NCBI GenBank assembly: GCA_039707465.1
Contig: CM077648.1
Coordinates: 22,196,119-22,260,118 of the forward strand
Length of the DNA stretch: 64,000 nt
Origin: Rhabdophis nuchalis
Taxonomy: Eukaryota; Chordata; Lepidosauria; Squamata; Natricidae
Reading direction: 5' to 3'
Below, one piece after another: positions 44,086 through 57,722 of this stretch; position 1 is the first letter of the stretch; the number at the start of each line of letters is the position of its first letter. The notes under the pieces were generated by a model. That model was not told where the DNA came from. It did not search any database and saw only the letters and a list, made by a program, of their open reading frames with translations. The position numbers and the translations under genes were made by a program.

Positions 44086-44394
44086 CTAACTATTTCCATT
44101 TTAAGGCAGCATGGTGGACAGAAATGCTACTTGATTTGGAGGAATATTTTTCCTAAGTCATTTTTTAACTTGGAACCCTTTGTTGTGAGAAACAAGGCTT
44201 TCTCCACTATAATGAATTGCATAGGTATTCAATAAAGATTTCAAAATAAGGATAAATTTGCAAAAGCCATCTGAAATTGGAATAAAAAAAGGGAAGCCAG
44301 CATTCTGTACTATTAGTACATTCTGTACTAATATTCTGAGATATTTCAGAAGAGACTAGGACTCCTTTGCAAAAGGAGCAAAAGGCCTCTAAAT

Positions 44395-44529
44395 CAGGGG
44401 TCTCCAACCTTTGCAACTTTAAGTCTGAAGGATTTCAGCTGCCAGACTTCCCCAGCCAGCAAAGCTGGCTGGAGAATTCTGGGAGCTGATGTCCTTCAGA
44501 CTTAAAGTTGCAAAGGTTGGAGACCCCTG
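44395..44529. mobile_element. hAT foldback MITE
   Basis: 135 bp with diverged inverted arms (CAGGGGTCTCCAACCTTTGC and GCAAAGGTTGGAGACCCCTG at the tips). The target duplication is CTCTAAAT/CTCTCAAT, one mismatch. It lies between the LAMTOR3 promoter and the DNAJB14 3' end. Confidence 0.92.
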
Positions 44530-44979
44530 CTCTCAATAGGACAGGCTGCTTGAAAGCATTTTGCTATGAAGAGAATCCTATTTCCACATAATTATATTGA
44601 ATATAAATGAAAACTGGAACATAAATAATTAGATAATCTGACCCACCCACCCCCAACCATTTTGTATTTGCACAAAGGGTTCCAGGTTCAGTTCCAAATA
44701 TTTTATTTGCACGGAAATAGGAATGATCCTACTGGAGGTGAGATTTGGATATAGAGTCTCTTATTGGCTCAAGTTTCTATTTTCTATTGGCTCTTTCTAG
44801 TCACTCCTAGAAAAAGCCAAAGCCAAGATTTGCAAAATAAAATAAAATAAAATAAAAAATTGCCATTGTGTTCAAATTTGATCACTACAGGCAATTTACA
44901 AGAATGGGTTCCTTCCTGAAAATCTTTTCAACCTGCAAACTATCTATTCAATTTGGCTTTGTTCAACAGTTTTGGGTCC

Positions 44980-45200
44980 ACTTTAATGTTCTACCTTTGA
45001 TAGTATTGGATGGGAATTTCCCCCAAATTTAATGAAATCCATAGACAGCAGTGAACTTGAGACCTTACTCCATGTATTTCTTCATTGCCCTTTTAAAAAC
45101 TTACTTGATGATATACCTTTACTACCTATTGGAGATCAAGCTTTCAATGAATAAGTGGTTTGTCTCCTTTCAGGCTAGAAACCTGCTATTATGAACAGTT
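44980..45200 (+). pseudogene. Possible LINE C-terminal remnant
   Basis: A broken frame reads SELETLLHVFLHCPFKNLL, resembling the ET-HV-HCP motif of LINE C-terminal zinc-knuckle regions. Short and interrupted; the clade cannot be told. Confidence 0.35.
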
Positions 45201-45821
45201 ACCCAGTAGTAATCCTGTCATGCAAAAAGTCATTTTATTCTTTTGTCCAAATTTTACTTTGTTATATTTTGTTCTTTGTTTGTCCTCTGTGAAGACCGAG
45301 TAAGGCTGCAGAAACATATTCACACTCAACATATAACCATTTTTCTCTTCTTCCTTTTAAATATAAGGTTGGGAGAATCTTTGGAATATATCATGGAAAC
45401 CAAGACTAGTGGCTGCACAGGAGAAAAGTGCAATAGGTATTCTGTTGATTAAATTTTCTTCTGTAAATGCAATAAACTGTCTTTATAGGACTAACTCAAA
45501 TATAAACTGAGGATACTTTAAAAGTATCTGATTTCTTTAATCCCATTAGATAAAAGGAATCTGATTAGAAGAATAAGACTTGTTTGCCCAACAGATTAAA
45601 CTGTACTTGACAAACATACTTATATTGACATAGTATGCCAAAACAAACCACATTAACCTGATGGGTTAAGACTTACAGTTTTGGTTTAAACATTGTGACT
45701 TGCAAATTCTGATTTAGGATTGAAGAGAATTTTACAAACAGAATCTCTGTGCTGTTGCTTCCATGTACTGTGCTTTGTTCGGCCGAATAATTAGATACAA
45801 CCTATTCACACTGAAAATAGT

Positions 45822-48800
45822 TTTATTTTGATATAAGTCTGATATTAGGTACATTACAAATTAAAATTTTATTTTCTTTATTCCTAACCATAAATGTACA
45901 GATAAATAAGATTTCTTTTGAAAGATGCCATTCTAATTTTTAAAGGATTTTGTTACTGGGCATCTTTGACAGATTTTTAAAGCTTGATTTGAAAACATTA
46001 TCGGGTCTTCCAAGAATTAACACTGAAGTCCAGTTAGATTTTTAAAGCAGACAAAACAGGTCAAACAAATTCTAAATGTATTTACTTGAAATGTATTTAT
46101 ACTCACGAAGCACCCCTGCCAACTGAAACTTGCATATTTTATCAAGTTTTATAAAACCTTATGAACAAACTGCAGATTGTCAGCTTGTTATGTGAATGGT
46201 TAGCAAATAGTTAAGAAACGTCTTGTAAGACATCTCTATTATATCACTTTATTCACATGGAAAAATAAGTATAGCTTTTAGAAAACAGCAAATCTACACA
46301 GGTTTAATTAATAGTAGATTCTGTAAGTACTACAAGAGGGTAAAATCCAAAGTTTCATGACCAAAGGTTTGCTCATATGATCAAACTGTTTTCTTCCTGT
46401 ATTACATGAATATCTCCTTCAAAAAGCAGATTTTCAGAGAAATTTAGGAGGAAAAGAGAATTGACATTCTTAGATTGTTCTTCATCCAGCATATCCTCTC
46501 ATATACAAACACAGACATTTGAACATATCTGAAAAACCTGAACTAGCACTAAAATTGGCTAATTACATGTTATGAAGCCACAGTGAGAGGTTCTTATTGC
46601 AAACTATCATTATGAGAATAGGTAATATTTACTGATGAATTTGCGTACTTTTGCACCAAGCAATCCACCATTAAGGCAGTTTCTCTTTTTCTACTTTCTC
46701 TTTGCAAGTGATCAATATTTTTTTGCTTATGTCTCCTTATATGCATTATGTGGGAGCAAAGACATAAGCCAATAGTTTCATTGCAGTGAAGGTTCAGACC
46801 TCACCTCTCAGGTAATCATATGTATCCTAACTGAAAGTGGGCAAGATTATCAAGGAAAGAAAAGGAATGGCAATTTCCAGGCAATTTTTGTTTGTTATGA
46901 CATCCAAATCCCTACTACTTGTGCTATTATCTGCACATATTTAGTCATACAATATTATACAATCACAAGTTGGAGGTATGATGCTAGGAAATACAGCAAT
47001 ACACAGATGCATACATACCTAGTCATTTATAAGAGCAGCAGTTCCCAAACCAAAAGACTTTGGTGCAGTGAAAAGAAATAAAGAAAACATATATACTAAC
47101 AAAAATAAATAAATATAAATATGGAACCTTAACATAATCCTTAATGTAAGGCATATTGTTTTTAAATCAAAATTCTAACAAAGCTGGCATATGATCTAGA
47201 GACGTGCTGTTATCCTGCAAATCAGAAAAGCTGTTGTAATATTAGTAATACATGGAGTACAGATAATCTAAACCTTTGGGGCCCTAATTTATTAGGCGCT
47301 TAGAGTGGCCTATATTAATTCCCATGGGATGATTTGGAAAAGCCCATCCAGAAAACTCAGCAGTTGATTTGTGTTCACAAAAAGTAATCATCCATGTTTT
47401 AGCACATGCTTAAACTTTCATGTAAGGTTGCTATTAATATAATTTTTATTCCTGTAAACGATTCTTGTACTGCAAGATCTGCCTATCATATCAGATATGA
47501 TTATCCCTCAATTCCATCAATTGCTCCATTTATTTTGATGGATTGTTTCTTGACGTATTAGAAGAGAGATTTTAATATTTGTTTTAAATTATTTTGAAAT
47601 AAGAATATTTTGTATTTTTTAATAGCGGAAGTCAAGTTTGCTTTTGCTAAAGCATTATGTTTAAATAAATTATAACATTGTCTGGTGCAGATTGTAATAC
47701 ATCCAACTGACATTCTAGAGAAAGAAAAAACAGCTTGCAACTGTTCTTTTTTAATACATCAAAGCAACTTAAAAGAAGCCAGTAACCTTTCCATTCATAA
47801 AACCTTTAGGTCAAAGGAATAAAAAAAATGCCTTAACTAACTCTAAAGTCACCTGTAATACGGAAAACAGAACTGAACAAATTTGCAAGAGAACTATAAA
47901 CATATCTTCCAACTTTTTGTTCATTCAAAAGAAGTTCATATTTGGCTGGAATAGTTGTGATGATGACTTTTTAAAATTATTTTTCCTTTGTTCTTTAACT
48001 AATCTAAACCACTTTGTTTCTTCCAAAACAAATAAAAAAGATGATTTGGTAATAAAATGAGATTAGGGTGTTCATGGAAATGATTTAATACTTTTGTACC
48101 TGATAAAATTCTGTCATCAAATTTATAGTCCTTGCGGCTATTTTCAAGTAAAATTAAAAGGTGTAAAGCAATTAGGTCACAGCCCAATTAAATTGGTGCA
48201 TTAAAGAACAGACTTTTTTTAAATAATGAAGATAAAACTTTTAGTTATATCATCATAAATCCTGATTAAAATTATAGTTGAAAGCTATGTTTAAAGTGAA
48301 ATACTGTCCGTGTTTTCAGTTATTACTAATGCTATTAATATGCTTTCCATTTATTAATCCTATAGGAAGATACCTCTAGGAAAATAAATGTTCTTGAAAA
48401 TCGAAGCTTAATTATGTATCTATTTCAAGTATAGCAACTATTACCCCAATTCTAGAAATATAAAGGAAGGTAAAATGCAAATAATCAACATAATTTTCTA
48501 CATCCTTAACCCTGAACAGAGGGATAAATTAATGCTATTTATAAGTATAAGCATTCTAGTATATCGTCTACACATAAACTAATAGGGCTAATTAGTCTTT
48601 TATGAACTAGTCGTTCACCCATGGAGATCCAAATCTCATATATTATTTGAGAAGAAGTTCCATTAATTTTCGACGTTTTACTTTAGCATTTTTAGGCTTG
48701 GATTTTAGAGGCATAATTTGAACAAGCAGGCTTTCTACTACTCTTACTAGCAACTTCCCAAATACCTGCTCTTAAGAGATTAAGATGAAGTATTATATTG

Positions 48801-51307
48801 TGAGCTGCAGGTGAAAAGAATAAATAGAGTCACTTTCAAATACAACTTTCTAGTGAAAATGCATATTTAGATCCAAGCCTATAGATTCATTATGGAAATC
48901 TTGAAAATTAATTACCAAATGAAAGTTACCAAGTATTTTTGATGACCACAGAAGTGTCTTATATACTGGTTAAACTGCAGGTTTTCAAAGCTTTCTCTAT
49001 CAATCAACTCCCACCCCCAGGTTTCTGAAGTTTGAGCTTCGGTTTATCCCAGTTCAGGTTGTGGTTACCTGGCCAGAGACTTATATAAATATAAAATGCT
49101 CCTAGAGCACCCCGACATTCTCAATAGCTGCATATGCCCAAAGAGAGCTGTATTATTAAGTTCTCAATCATCAATCTCTGTGCAGAAACTGTTAAATTCA
49201 AGTACCATGAACACATTTAACTTTGGATTACTTTAAGATTTGTCCAAGTTTGCTTCATGATTTATGAACATGTTATTCCAATATCAGTGAAATTCAGATA
49301 AAAATAATCATGTGTGGAAGTTATAAAACTGTATCTACACTTGTAATTATGAATTTATAGAAAATATTGAATTAATTATAACATATTTACTTGGAATTAA
49401 GCGAAGGAGCATTTCTCCTTCCTCATTCTCTGAGGATCAGACAGAGACCAAGGGCAGGGTGTTCATATGGAACTTAAGGTTATATTGATAGCTGTAATTT
49501 CAGCACAAAATAATAATAATAATTTTGCAACTCTAAAGGCTGAGTGATCTTCAAAATAAGCCGAATTCATTAATGATATAGATAGCTAAAATTACAGGGA
49601 ATCTGTATTGTTTATTCCTCTATAAAACTGAAGACATAACTAAAATAGTTTGACAGAATCTTACATATACTATATTTGTCCAACAATTTGATTGCAGATG
49701 AAGAAAATAGATTACAGTAGGCTTGCTTTTTTCAGCGAAATTCGAAACTGAATTTCATTTTTAAACTAATTCAGAACAACAAAGAAACTTGCTATCTAAA
49801 AAATGTTCTGATGGGAGTGTTCCCAAAATGCTTTTTTACCCAAAATTCATTGCACATTTTTCTCTTTTTACAAAAATGTTGAAGTACTATTAAAATAGCA
49901 ATTCTGAAATAATGTGGCTTTATAATTATCTGTTTAAAAGAAAAGCCCCTCACATATTGGTTAGGCTTTTGTTCCATAGCAGTAATGAAACTATTCATGT
50001 GACCTTATGAGTCAGTACTAGGAAATTTAAGCGCCACCTATGAAAAATTACAAATTTTCAAAACTAAACGTTATAGGCAGAAGACCACAATGCAAGTTGT
50101 TTCACTGAAATGTCTAAAGTACTATCTTTCAGTTAAAAATGGCATTTTTATATTACAGTGATGTGCTGATTTATGTGAAAGCTACTTTCTAATCTATCCC
50201 AAATTTGCTGCCCTTAGAACAAAGTATACAAATCAATAAAAAATAAATATTTTTTCCATATTAGTTATATGGTAGCTTAGAAACATATAAATTCAGTTCT
50301 TTTCTTATCTTCAGTTCCTCCAAAATCACATTAAATTTAAACTGGCAAAAGTGATTATAGCAATATGTCATAAATGATCTTTAGAAGATGATCACTTTTT
50401 TCGTTAGTGCTACCCATTAATATATGGCCTGAAGTTGCTACATTATGACTTTAACTAACATCCTTGAACAAGAACATGGCTTCTATTAATATTGATGACA
50501 ACAATTCAGAAATAAGATGAACCAACTAACCACAAAACAAAGGCACAAGGCTGAACTTTAAGAACAACTTTCTTAACTGATAGCAAAATAGAAATTGGAG
50601 CTCCAAAATTATTGAATTATTATGTTTTAAAAAATAAAAGTGAAATAAAAATAAAAACTAAGGAGGAGTTTGAAAAGCAGCATTTGCTCAACTGACTTCT
50701 TTTGGAACACCAAAATATTCTGCTATTAGGAAGTTAAGTACATTCAATATACAACATTTCTCTTTTCCAGCACAGATCTTAATTTTGCTAATTGGACAAT
50801 AAATGAAAAAAGAAACCTAAAACCTCGCTTTTCTTCTTTAGTTCCACGTACCTGACATCTGAATAATTAATAATGTAGTCATATTATTTATTTCTACCTA
50901 TTAAGATTGAAACTTTTAATATTCTAAATGCCTTCAGATGTCCATAACATTTTTATATACATATAAGTAATTGTCTCACATATATTTACATGGCAAGTAT
51001 TTTAATAAGAGAACCACTACATCTACATTTCTAGTGGAGCCAAATGTCCAAAATGCTTTCTTTCTTGTGGAAAAGTTCACAGAGGTTTGGGAGTAAAATA
51101 TAAAGGACAATTCAATGATGTAAACAATCTTTGTCCTATGTTTCAGACTACATAAAGAAGCTATTAAATGATATTGAAACTTCAGGGTAAGGTTTTTGGA
51201 AATAGCTACAGAGTGAATTTTTACATCTCTCCTTTTCAGTTGTCATGATGAAACAGTATTTTTCTTAGAAAGCATGTACTTCAAGCAGTGTAGGTCAAAA
51301 ATTTAGC
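45822..51307 (-). other. DNAJB14: Probable long DNAJB14 3' UTR, repeat-poor
   Basis: About 5.5 kb directly downstream of the DNAJB14 stop is AT-rich and contains none of the MITEs, CR1, L2 or microsatellites that crowd the rest of the window. That absence fits a long, constrained 3' UTR. AATAAA signals on the minus strand cluster at 45882-45877, 45873-45868 and 45827-45822. The end point is an inference. Confidence 0.45.
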
Positions 51308-51432
51308 TCATCCTCCTCGATAGAGGCTGGTTAATCGTTCTAGCTCTTTGCAGTTGTCCATGGAAATAGCTTCTGCTTTCTTTCGTAGGCGATCATCCCG
51401 ATAAACTTTTGCTGCATAGAGTAAATCTGTTT
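51308..51432 (-). CDS. DNAJB14: DNAJB14 last coding exon
   Basis: The acceptor is TTATTTTTAAAG. It encodes [40 protein letters not shown] and TGA at 51310-51308. The phase-1 entry completes the Lys codon begun at the end of the preceding exon. Confidence 0.97.
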
Positions 51433-54400
51433 CTTTAAAAATAAATGAAAAAAATACGTCAGAAAATCAAATTTAAACAGTTTCTCCCTCAGCCTAGGTT
51501 CTTCCACATATTGCCAAGTAACAAAAGGATCTCTTCTACTTCATAATCTATAATCTATTTATTTTTAATGTGAAATATTTTTATATCTGTTTTCATTAAA
51601 AATAGAGATGGAGGAAGGAAACATTATCATTCCATTAAATATAGCTTGTACAGAATTTGACAGAGAAAAAGATGCCCATCCAAATTATGGATAATGGAAA
51701 TGTTGCTTTGATCTTAATCTTCTACATGTTGCTTTAAAGATGTTTCACTACTTTTCTAATAAGATGTAAATGTACATTTAAATTTCTATAGATCTATCAG
51801 ATACAGTTATTCAACTGAATACACACATTATCCATTTGCTTGGGCTGAACTTCAGTTTATATCTCCATCAACTCAAAGCAGATTAAGCACCAAAAATTTA
51901 GTTAGGTGTTATACGAAACCTTTGGTTGACCTTATTCAATAGTTTTATGTAATTATTAAAACCTTTGGTTGACCTTATTCAATAGTTTTATCTAATTATT
52001 AAAATGTGATTTTTAATATGTAAGATAGAATTCTGCAGACAAAATATAAATAAATGCAGGGAAATGGGTAGATGATTTTGCTGGCAGAGGCACCACAGGG
52101 CGGTCCTTTTCTGTCCCAGGGTGGCCCCACAGGCCAGTTCTAAGCATCCCCTGGACTGGATCTGGCTCACGGGCCTTGAGTTTAACATTCCTGGTATACA
52201 AAGACAGAAAATAGAATTGCCAAACCAAAAGTGGCTAGTAAAGTTTCGCCAAGCATCTTGACTATACTTTTTAATCTAGAAGAAAAATGTCATTCATCAA
52301 ACTTCTACCAAATGGGATTCTGTACAACTTCTTTTTTTCATCAGCAATCACTATGTTGTTCAAACGGTGACAAATGCTAGTAAAAAATAGCACTGAACTC
52401 TTACAATGACCAAAATGTTAAATATTATGCTGCTTGGAAGAAGTTAATAGATGATTGCAATGATGCAATAGCAGTGAGGAAAAATGCTTCTTGGCCACCA
52501 ATGCTGCTATGTTACAATGCTTCAGAATAACTTGTATGACCTTCTCAATTACTCCATACTCCAGTGCTTTCAAAGAACCAAATTAATAAAATTAATAGAA
52601 GGCAGTTCTACACAAATTAACAATATACATAAAAGCTACCAATAGTAGTCCAACAGTCCAGGCAACATTGCTCAAGAAATTTCCCACTCCCTCTTTATAG
52701 CTGTATTTGAGAAAGTGTTCAATGTCAGTTGTTAAACTTACTTTGTTGTCTTTCCTTCCAACAGTTATTTCGAATATTTGAAACATAGTCTTCTTCTACA
52801 CTCTTTTCCACCTTTTGCAAATTTGGACCTTTATATTCATTTTTAAAGTCCTTGTTGACATAATAAACAACACCCAGATTTTCTGTCTGCATTTGGATAG
52901 TCTGCCCTGAACTCCTGTAAAGAGATTCCATATCAATTGTCAGCATGGGTGCATATTTCAAAATATGCAGTTAGTAAAGAAAAGCAAGACAACTTTAAAA
53001 TCTATAATGCAAAATATTCATTTATTATTTAATTTTCAAGCAAATAATTATTGCGGCAAATCCAGAAATCCATTAATATTGTCTTTGTTATTCACTGCCT
53101 CAATAATTATGAGGCCAGAGGCACTATCCCAGCATGCAACTGGAATTTAGCTTTTAATACAATAACATTTGCCAATTACTGCTATATACCATTACATTAA
53201 TCAAGTAGTACACACACTATGAGAAATAGCTACAAAAACTTAGTTTAAAACAATCCAAATGAACAAGTTGGTTATTTCTTGCAAATGCAACCTTGCCCTC
53301 ATTCCCATCACCCAGAATTCCAGTTCCAAAAATGGAACATTTGATTTTAACACAAGAATGGTATGTAACCTTGGAGGTGCTCCTTTACCTTTTAAACTCT
53401 GTTTTAATGGTGTTTTTTTAAAAAAAAATCATGTCTTTTCATATCATTTTATAGCTTTTACCTATAAACTGCCCAGAGTCACTCAGATATTAAATTTGAT
53501 AAATAATAAAATAATAGAATGCCTTTTGTAACTTTTACATTTCTAACTTAGATCCTCCATGACATTTAATTAGATAGCATTATCTACCTCCATCATACTA
53601 CTGAGGAGACCTGGATTTTCAATTAGTCATATCAGGTTTTTAGATCAATATCTACAAAAATGTACAAAAGGAAAAGATTGTATTCGTCCTTGTTACAAAA
53701 TAGGATTGTTACTGATTTGATGCATACAAGAGAGAAAAATGTTGCTCTAAACATTGTAGAACCAACAGAATGAATTTAAAATAGCAATTTTATAGACAAT
53801 TTGCTCTTTTGCAAAAAATGGACAAAGAGCCTTGTCCCTTAAAGTATTTATGAATATATTTTGTAGACCACAATCCATTTCAGGTTCATCAAATATAGTA
53901 CCAAAAAATAAATATCCTACATATATCCAGTTGTTATTTTAAGGATAGTGCCCAAGAGGGAAGGGAAGAATGGTAAAATAAGATGCAAGAAATAAATGAG
54001 AATTATTTATATACAGTGACTTTTAATGAAGTAGGAATGATAAAGATAATTATAAAAGTATTGTTACTTACGATCTTAGATATAAGGAATAAGGAGGATT
54101 AGATACCATCAACTGGCTAAGTAAAGAAACAAGGATCAGCACAATAATTGGCATCAACTGAATGAACATGGAGAACCCCCCCTGGAAAACAAGAAGCAAT
54201 CAATGAAAATAATTGCAGGACATTTAGTTATTTTTTTAAAAAGTGAAAGGAAACTATTCAGTCCATAAAAGCAAAACAGAAAATGTGTACTTGTAGCAGA
54301 TTCCTATAAATGTATTTCTTAAAACCTTCTGAAATATGTGCATCTTAATAAATCTTGTGATATTAGTATTCTATTTTTAAGTTTAATATTGTTTACTTGT

Positions 54401-57400
54401 AACTTACAAATGTTTAAAATCCATTACCTTGTGTTAAAATAGGCTTCCTCAAAATATGTTTAATTTCAACAATCTATGGTTTGCCAAGTAGACATACATA
54501 AAATGTTCTGAGTTCTAACAATTCCAAATTCAAAACACCATCAGACCATTTTGCAGGTCTTCTAAACCTGAAATGTTACCTTTTCTTGACATAATGGAAT
54601 TTTGAAATCAAAACATTTGTTATGTCCATAATTAATGTGATCCAGGACTGAGAAAACAGTGCAAAATAACAATATACAAAAACAATCTTGAAACTGCTCC
54701 AATATCGTGTTCCTGTATCACTAAACAGGCACAATCCAGAATTATACAGCTTTTATCAGGCTGCAATATATTAAGGTGATTAGATAAAATCTTTTAAAAA
54801 TTGTTTCAAGGAAGGAGTCTAGTCCTGCAATAGAAATGTCCTTTTCAAACCCCTGTATTAAATGGAACTCCTTCTTACCTTCCAATGGCCTGTGGTACTT
54901 TGGGGCAACCCATGTAAGCTTTATGCCTCAGAAACCACACATGTGAATCCAACATTTAGATTAGACTATATTAGCATTATTAGCATTTCAATTTTTATTG
55001 TTTATTTGAACATGCATTTATTAAATGTTTTTTTTTTTAAATTAGAAAATTTAATATACAGAAAGGTATCCCAGATTAGGCTGAGGAAATAGTTAGTCAG
55101 GAGAAACTTACATCACCCCTTTCCTCTTCTCTTTCGTGTCCACTATGACGATGCTGATTATGGTGACTATATCCAGACCGTCCATTAGAAAAAGAATGTA
55201 CACTTCCTATAAACAAAAGCAGACAGAATTGATGAGAACTTAATTATAAAATCAATGATTTAGAAACCTTTCATTTGAATCTAGTAATGGTAACCTGCAG
55301 AACTCCCTCCAAGAACATCTGTCAAACCTGTTTGATGCTATTTAGAGGTAGAAGGCATAGAAAATTATAGTATAAATCTTAAAATAGATTTAGTGTAGCA
55401 TAAAAAGAAATAAAAATACTTAAGCTATCTTCTGTTCCTGAATTGCAAAGAAAACCCTGAATGTGCTGCCATCAAACTGTATGACATTTCCTCATCCAAT
55501 CTGCATGCTGTCATGCTCACTGGAATGACCATGTAAGAAATGTTACCGTATTTTTTGGAGTATAAGACACACCGTTTTTTCCTCTAAAAAGAGGCTGAAA
55601 ATCTGAGTGCGTCTTATACATCGAATACAGCATTTTTTGACTCCTGGAACCCCGCCCCCTTCACCAAACTGGCTTTGCATAGCCTTATGGAAGCTTCCAG
55701 AGAGTTCCTGGGGGCTGGGGAGGGCAGAAATGAGCCTAAAATGGGCCGCAGCCCCCAGCAGCACTCTATAAGCCTCCATAGGGTTATGCATGCAATTTAT
55801 TTGACACAAAAATGGCGCCTTTTCACGATAAATGGGCCAGGTTTTTGCTCATTTTTGACCCCCTTACCCCCCTAGGAGCACTCTGCAAGCCCCCCCCCAA
55901 AGCTATTAATGCTTTTTATTTGAAAAAAACCAGCCCGGTTTTTGTGGAGAAACGGGCCGTTTTGGGGAGGTTTGCAGAGTACAAAAACACTTTCTATTTC
56001 CTTTTGGAAGCTCTTTAATTGTTTCTGTGCCAGCAGAAACAAAGTCTTAAGGTTTGTCAGCGATTTCCTTCTCCAGGACATGGATAAATACACCTGGAAA
56101 CATCAACCTACCTATCTACTCTCTCTCTCTCTCTCTACCTACTTGCTGTATTTCTCTCTATTTCTCTCTCTCTATCCTTCTACCTACCTACCTACACACA
56201 TACACACTCTCTCCCTCCCTATCTATCTACTCTATTTCTATCTATTTTCTCTCTCTCTATTCTTTTATCTACCTACATACCTACTCTCTTTCTCTCTCCC
56301 TACCTACTGTATATATATCTCTCTCTTTCTATTTCTCCCTCTATCCCTCTCCCTACCTATCAACACACACTCTCTCTCCCTACCTACCTACTGTATTTCT
56401 CTCTTACTATTTCTCTCTATCCTTCTACCTACCTACCTACCTACCTACTACTCTCTCTCTCCCTACCTACCTACTGTATTTCTCCCTATTTCTCTCTCTC
56501 TCTATCCCTTTATCTACCTACCTACAGTATTTGTCTTTCTTTCTCTCCCTCTCTATCCCTCTATTTACCTACCTACTTTTTTTTGTTATTTGCCTCTTGA
56601 AAATCTCGGTGCATCTTATAATCCGGTGCGTTTTATACTCCGAAAAATACGGTAACTATCCATCTCTATGGTTGATCAAAAAGTTGCCCATTCTTGCATG
56701 AGGCAATTCAAAAGAGTTCTATTTTTGTCCTAGAGCAGTTTTATAATTTACTAGCTATACCCGGCCACGCGTTGCTGTGGCCCAGTCTGGTTAAATGGCC
56801 AACCAATCTGCGTGTAGATCTACACCTGCACACATACACCCAACCACCATATAAGCCCCAACCTACCTACCTACTGTATTTCTCTCTCTCTCTCTCTCTC
56901 TGTCTATCCCTCTACCTACCTACCTACCTACTGTATTTCTTTCTTTCTCCCTCTACCTACCCTACCTATTGTATTTCCCCCTCTCTATCCCTCTACCTAC
57001 CTACCTACCTACCTACCTACCTACTATATTTCTCCCTCTCTATCTATCCCCCTATCTACCTACCTGCCTACCTACTGTATTTCTCCCTCTCTGTCTATCC
57101 CTCTACCTACCTACCTACCTACCTACTGTATTTTTCTTTTTCCCTCTATCTACCTACCTACCTACTGTATTTCCCCCCCTCTATCCCTCTACCTACCTAC
57201 CTACTGTATTTCTCCCTCTCTGTCTATCCCTCTACCTACCTACCTACTGTATTTCTTTCTTTTTCCCCTCTATCTACCTACCTACTGTATTTCCCCCCCT
57301 CTATCCCTCTACCTACCTACCTACCGTATTTCTCGCTATCTATACACCTACCTACCTACCTACGGTATTTCTGCCTCTCTGTCTATCTACTTACCTACCT

Positions 57401-57688
57401 ATTGTATTTCTTGCTTTCTCCCTCCACCTACCTACCTACCTACCTACCTACCTACCTACCGTATTTCTCCCTCTCTATCTATCCCCCTATCCACCTACCT
57501 GCCTACCTACTGTATTTCTCCCTCTCTGTCTATCCCTCTACCTACCTATCTACTGTATTTCTCCCTATCTATCCATCCCCCCTACCTATGTACCTACCTA
57601 CCTACCTGCCTACCTACCTACTATATTTCTTCCTTTCTCCCTCTACCTACTTACCTACCTACCTACCGACCTACCTACCTACTGTCTC

Positions 57689-57722
<34 letters not shown>

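Noticed and set aside
52725..52961. A 78-residue frame as an independent small gene
   Set aside because: It is the DNAJB14 exon 52742-52914 read through both splice sites.
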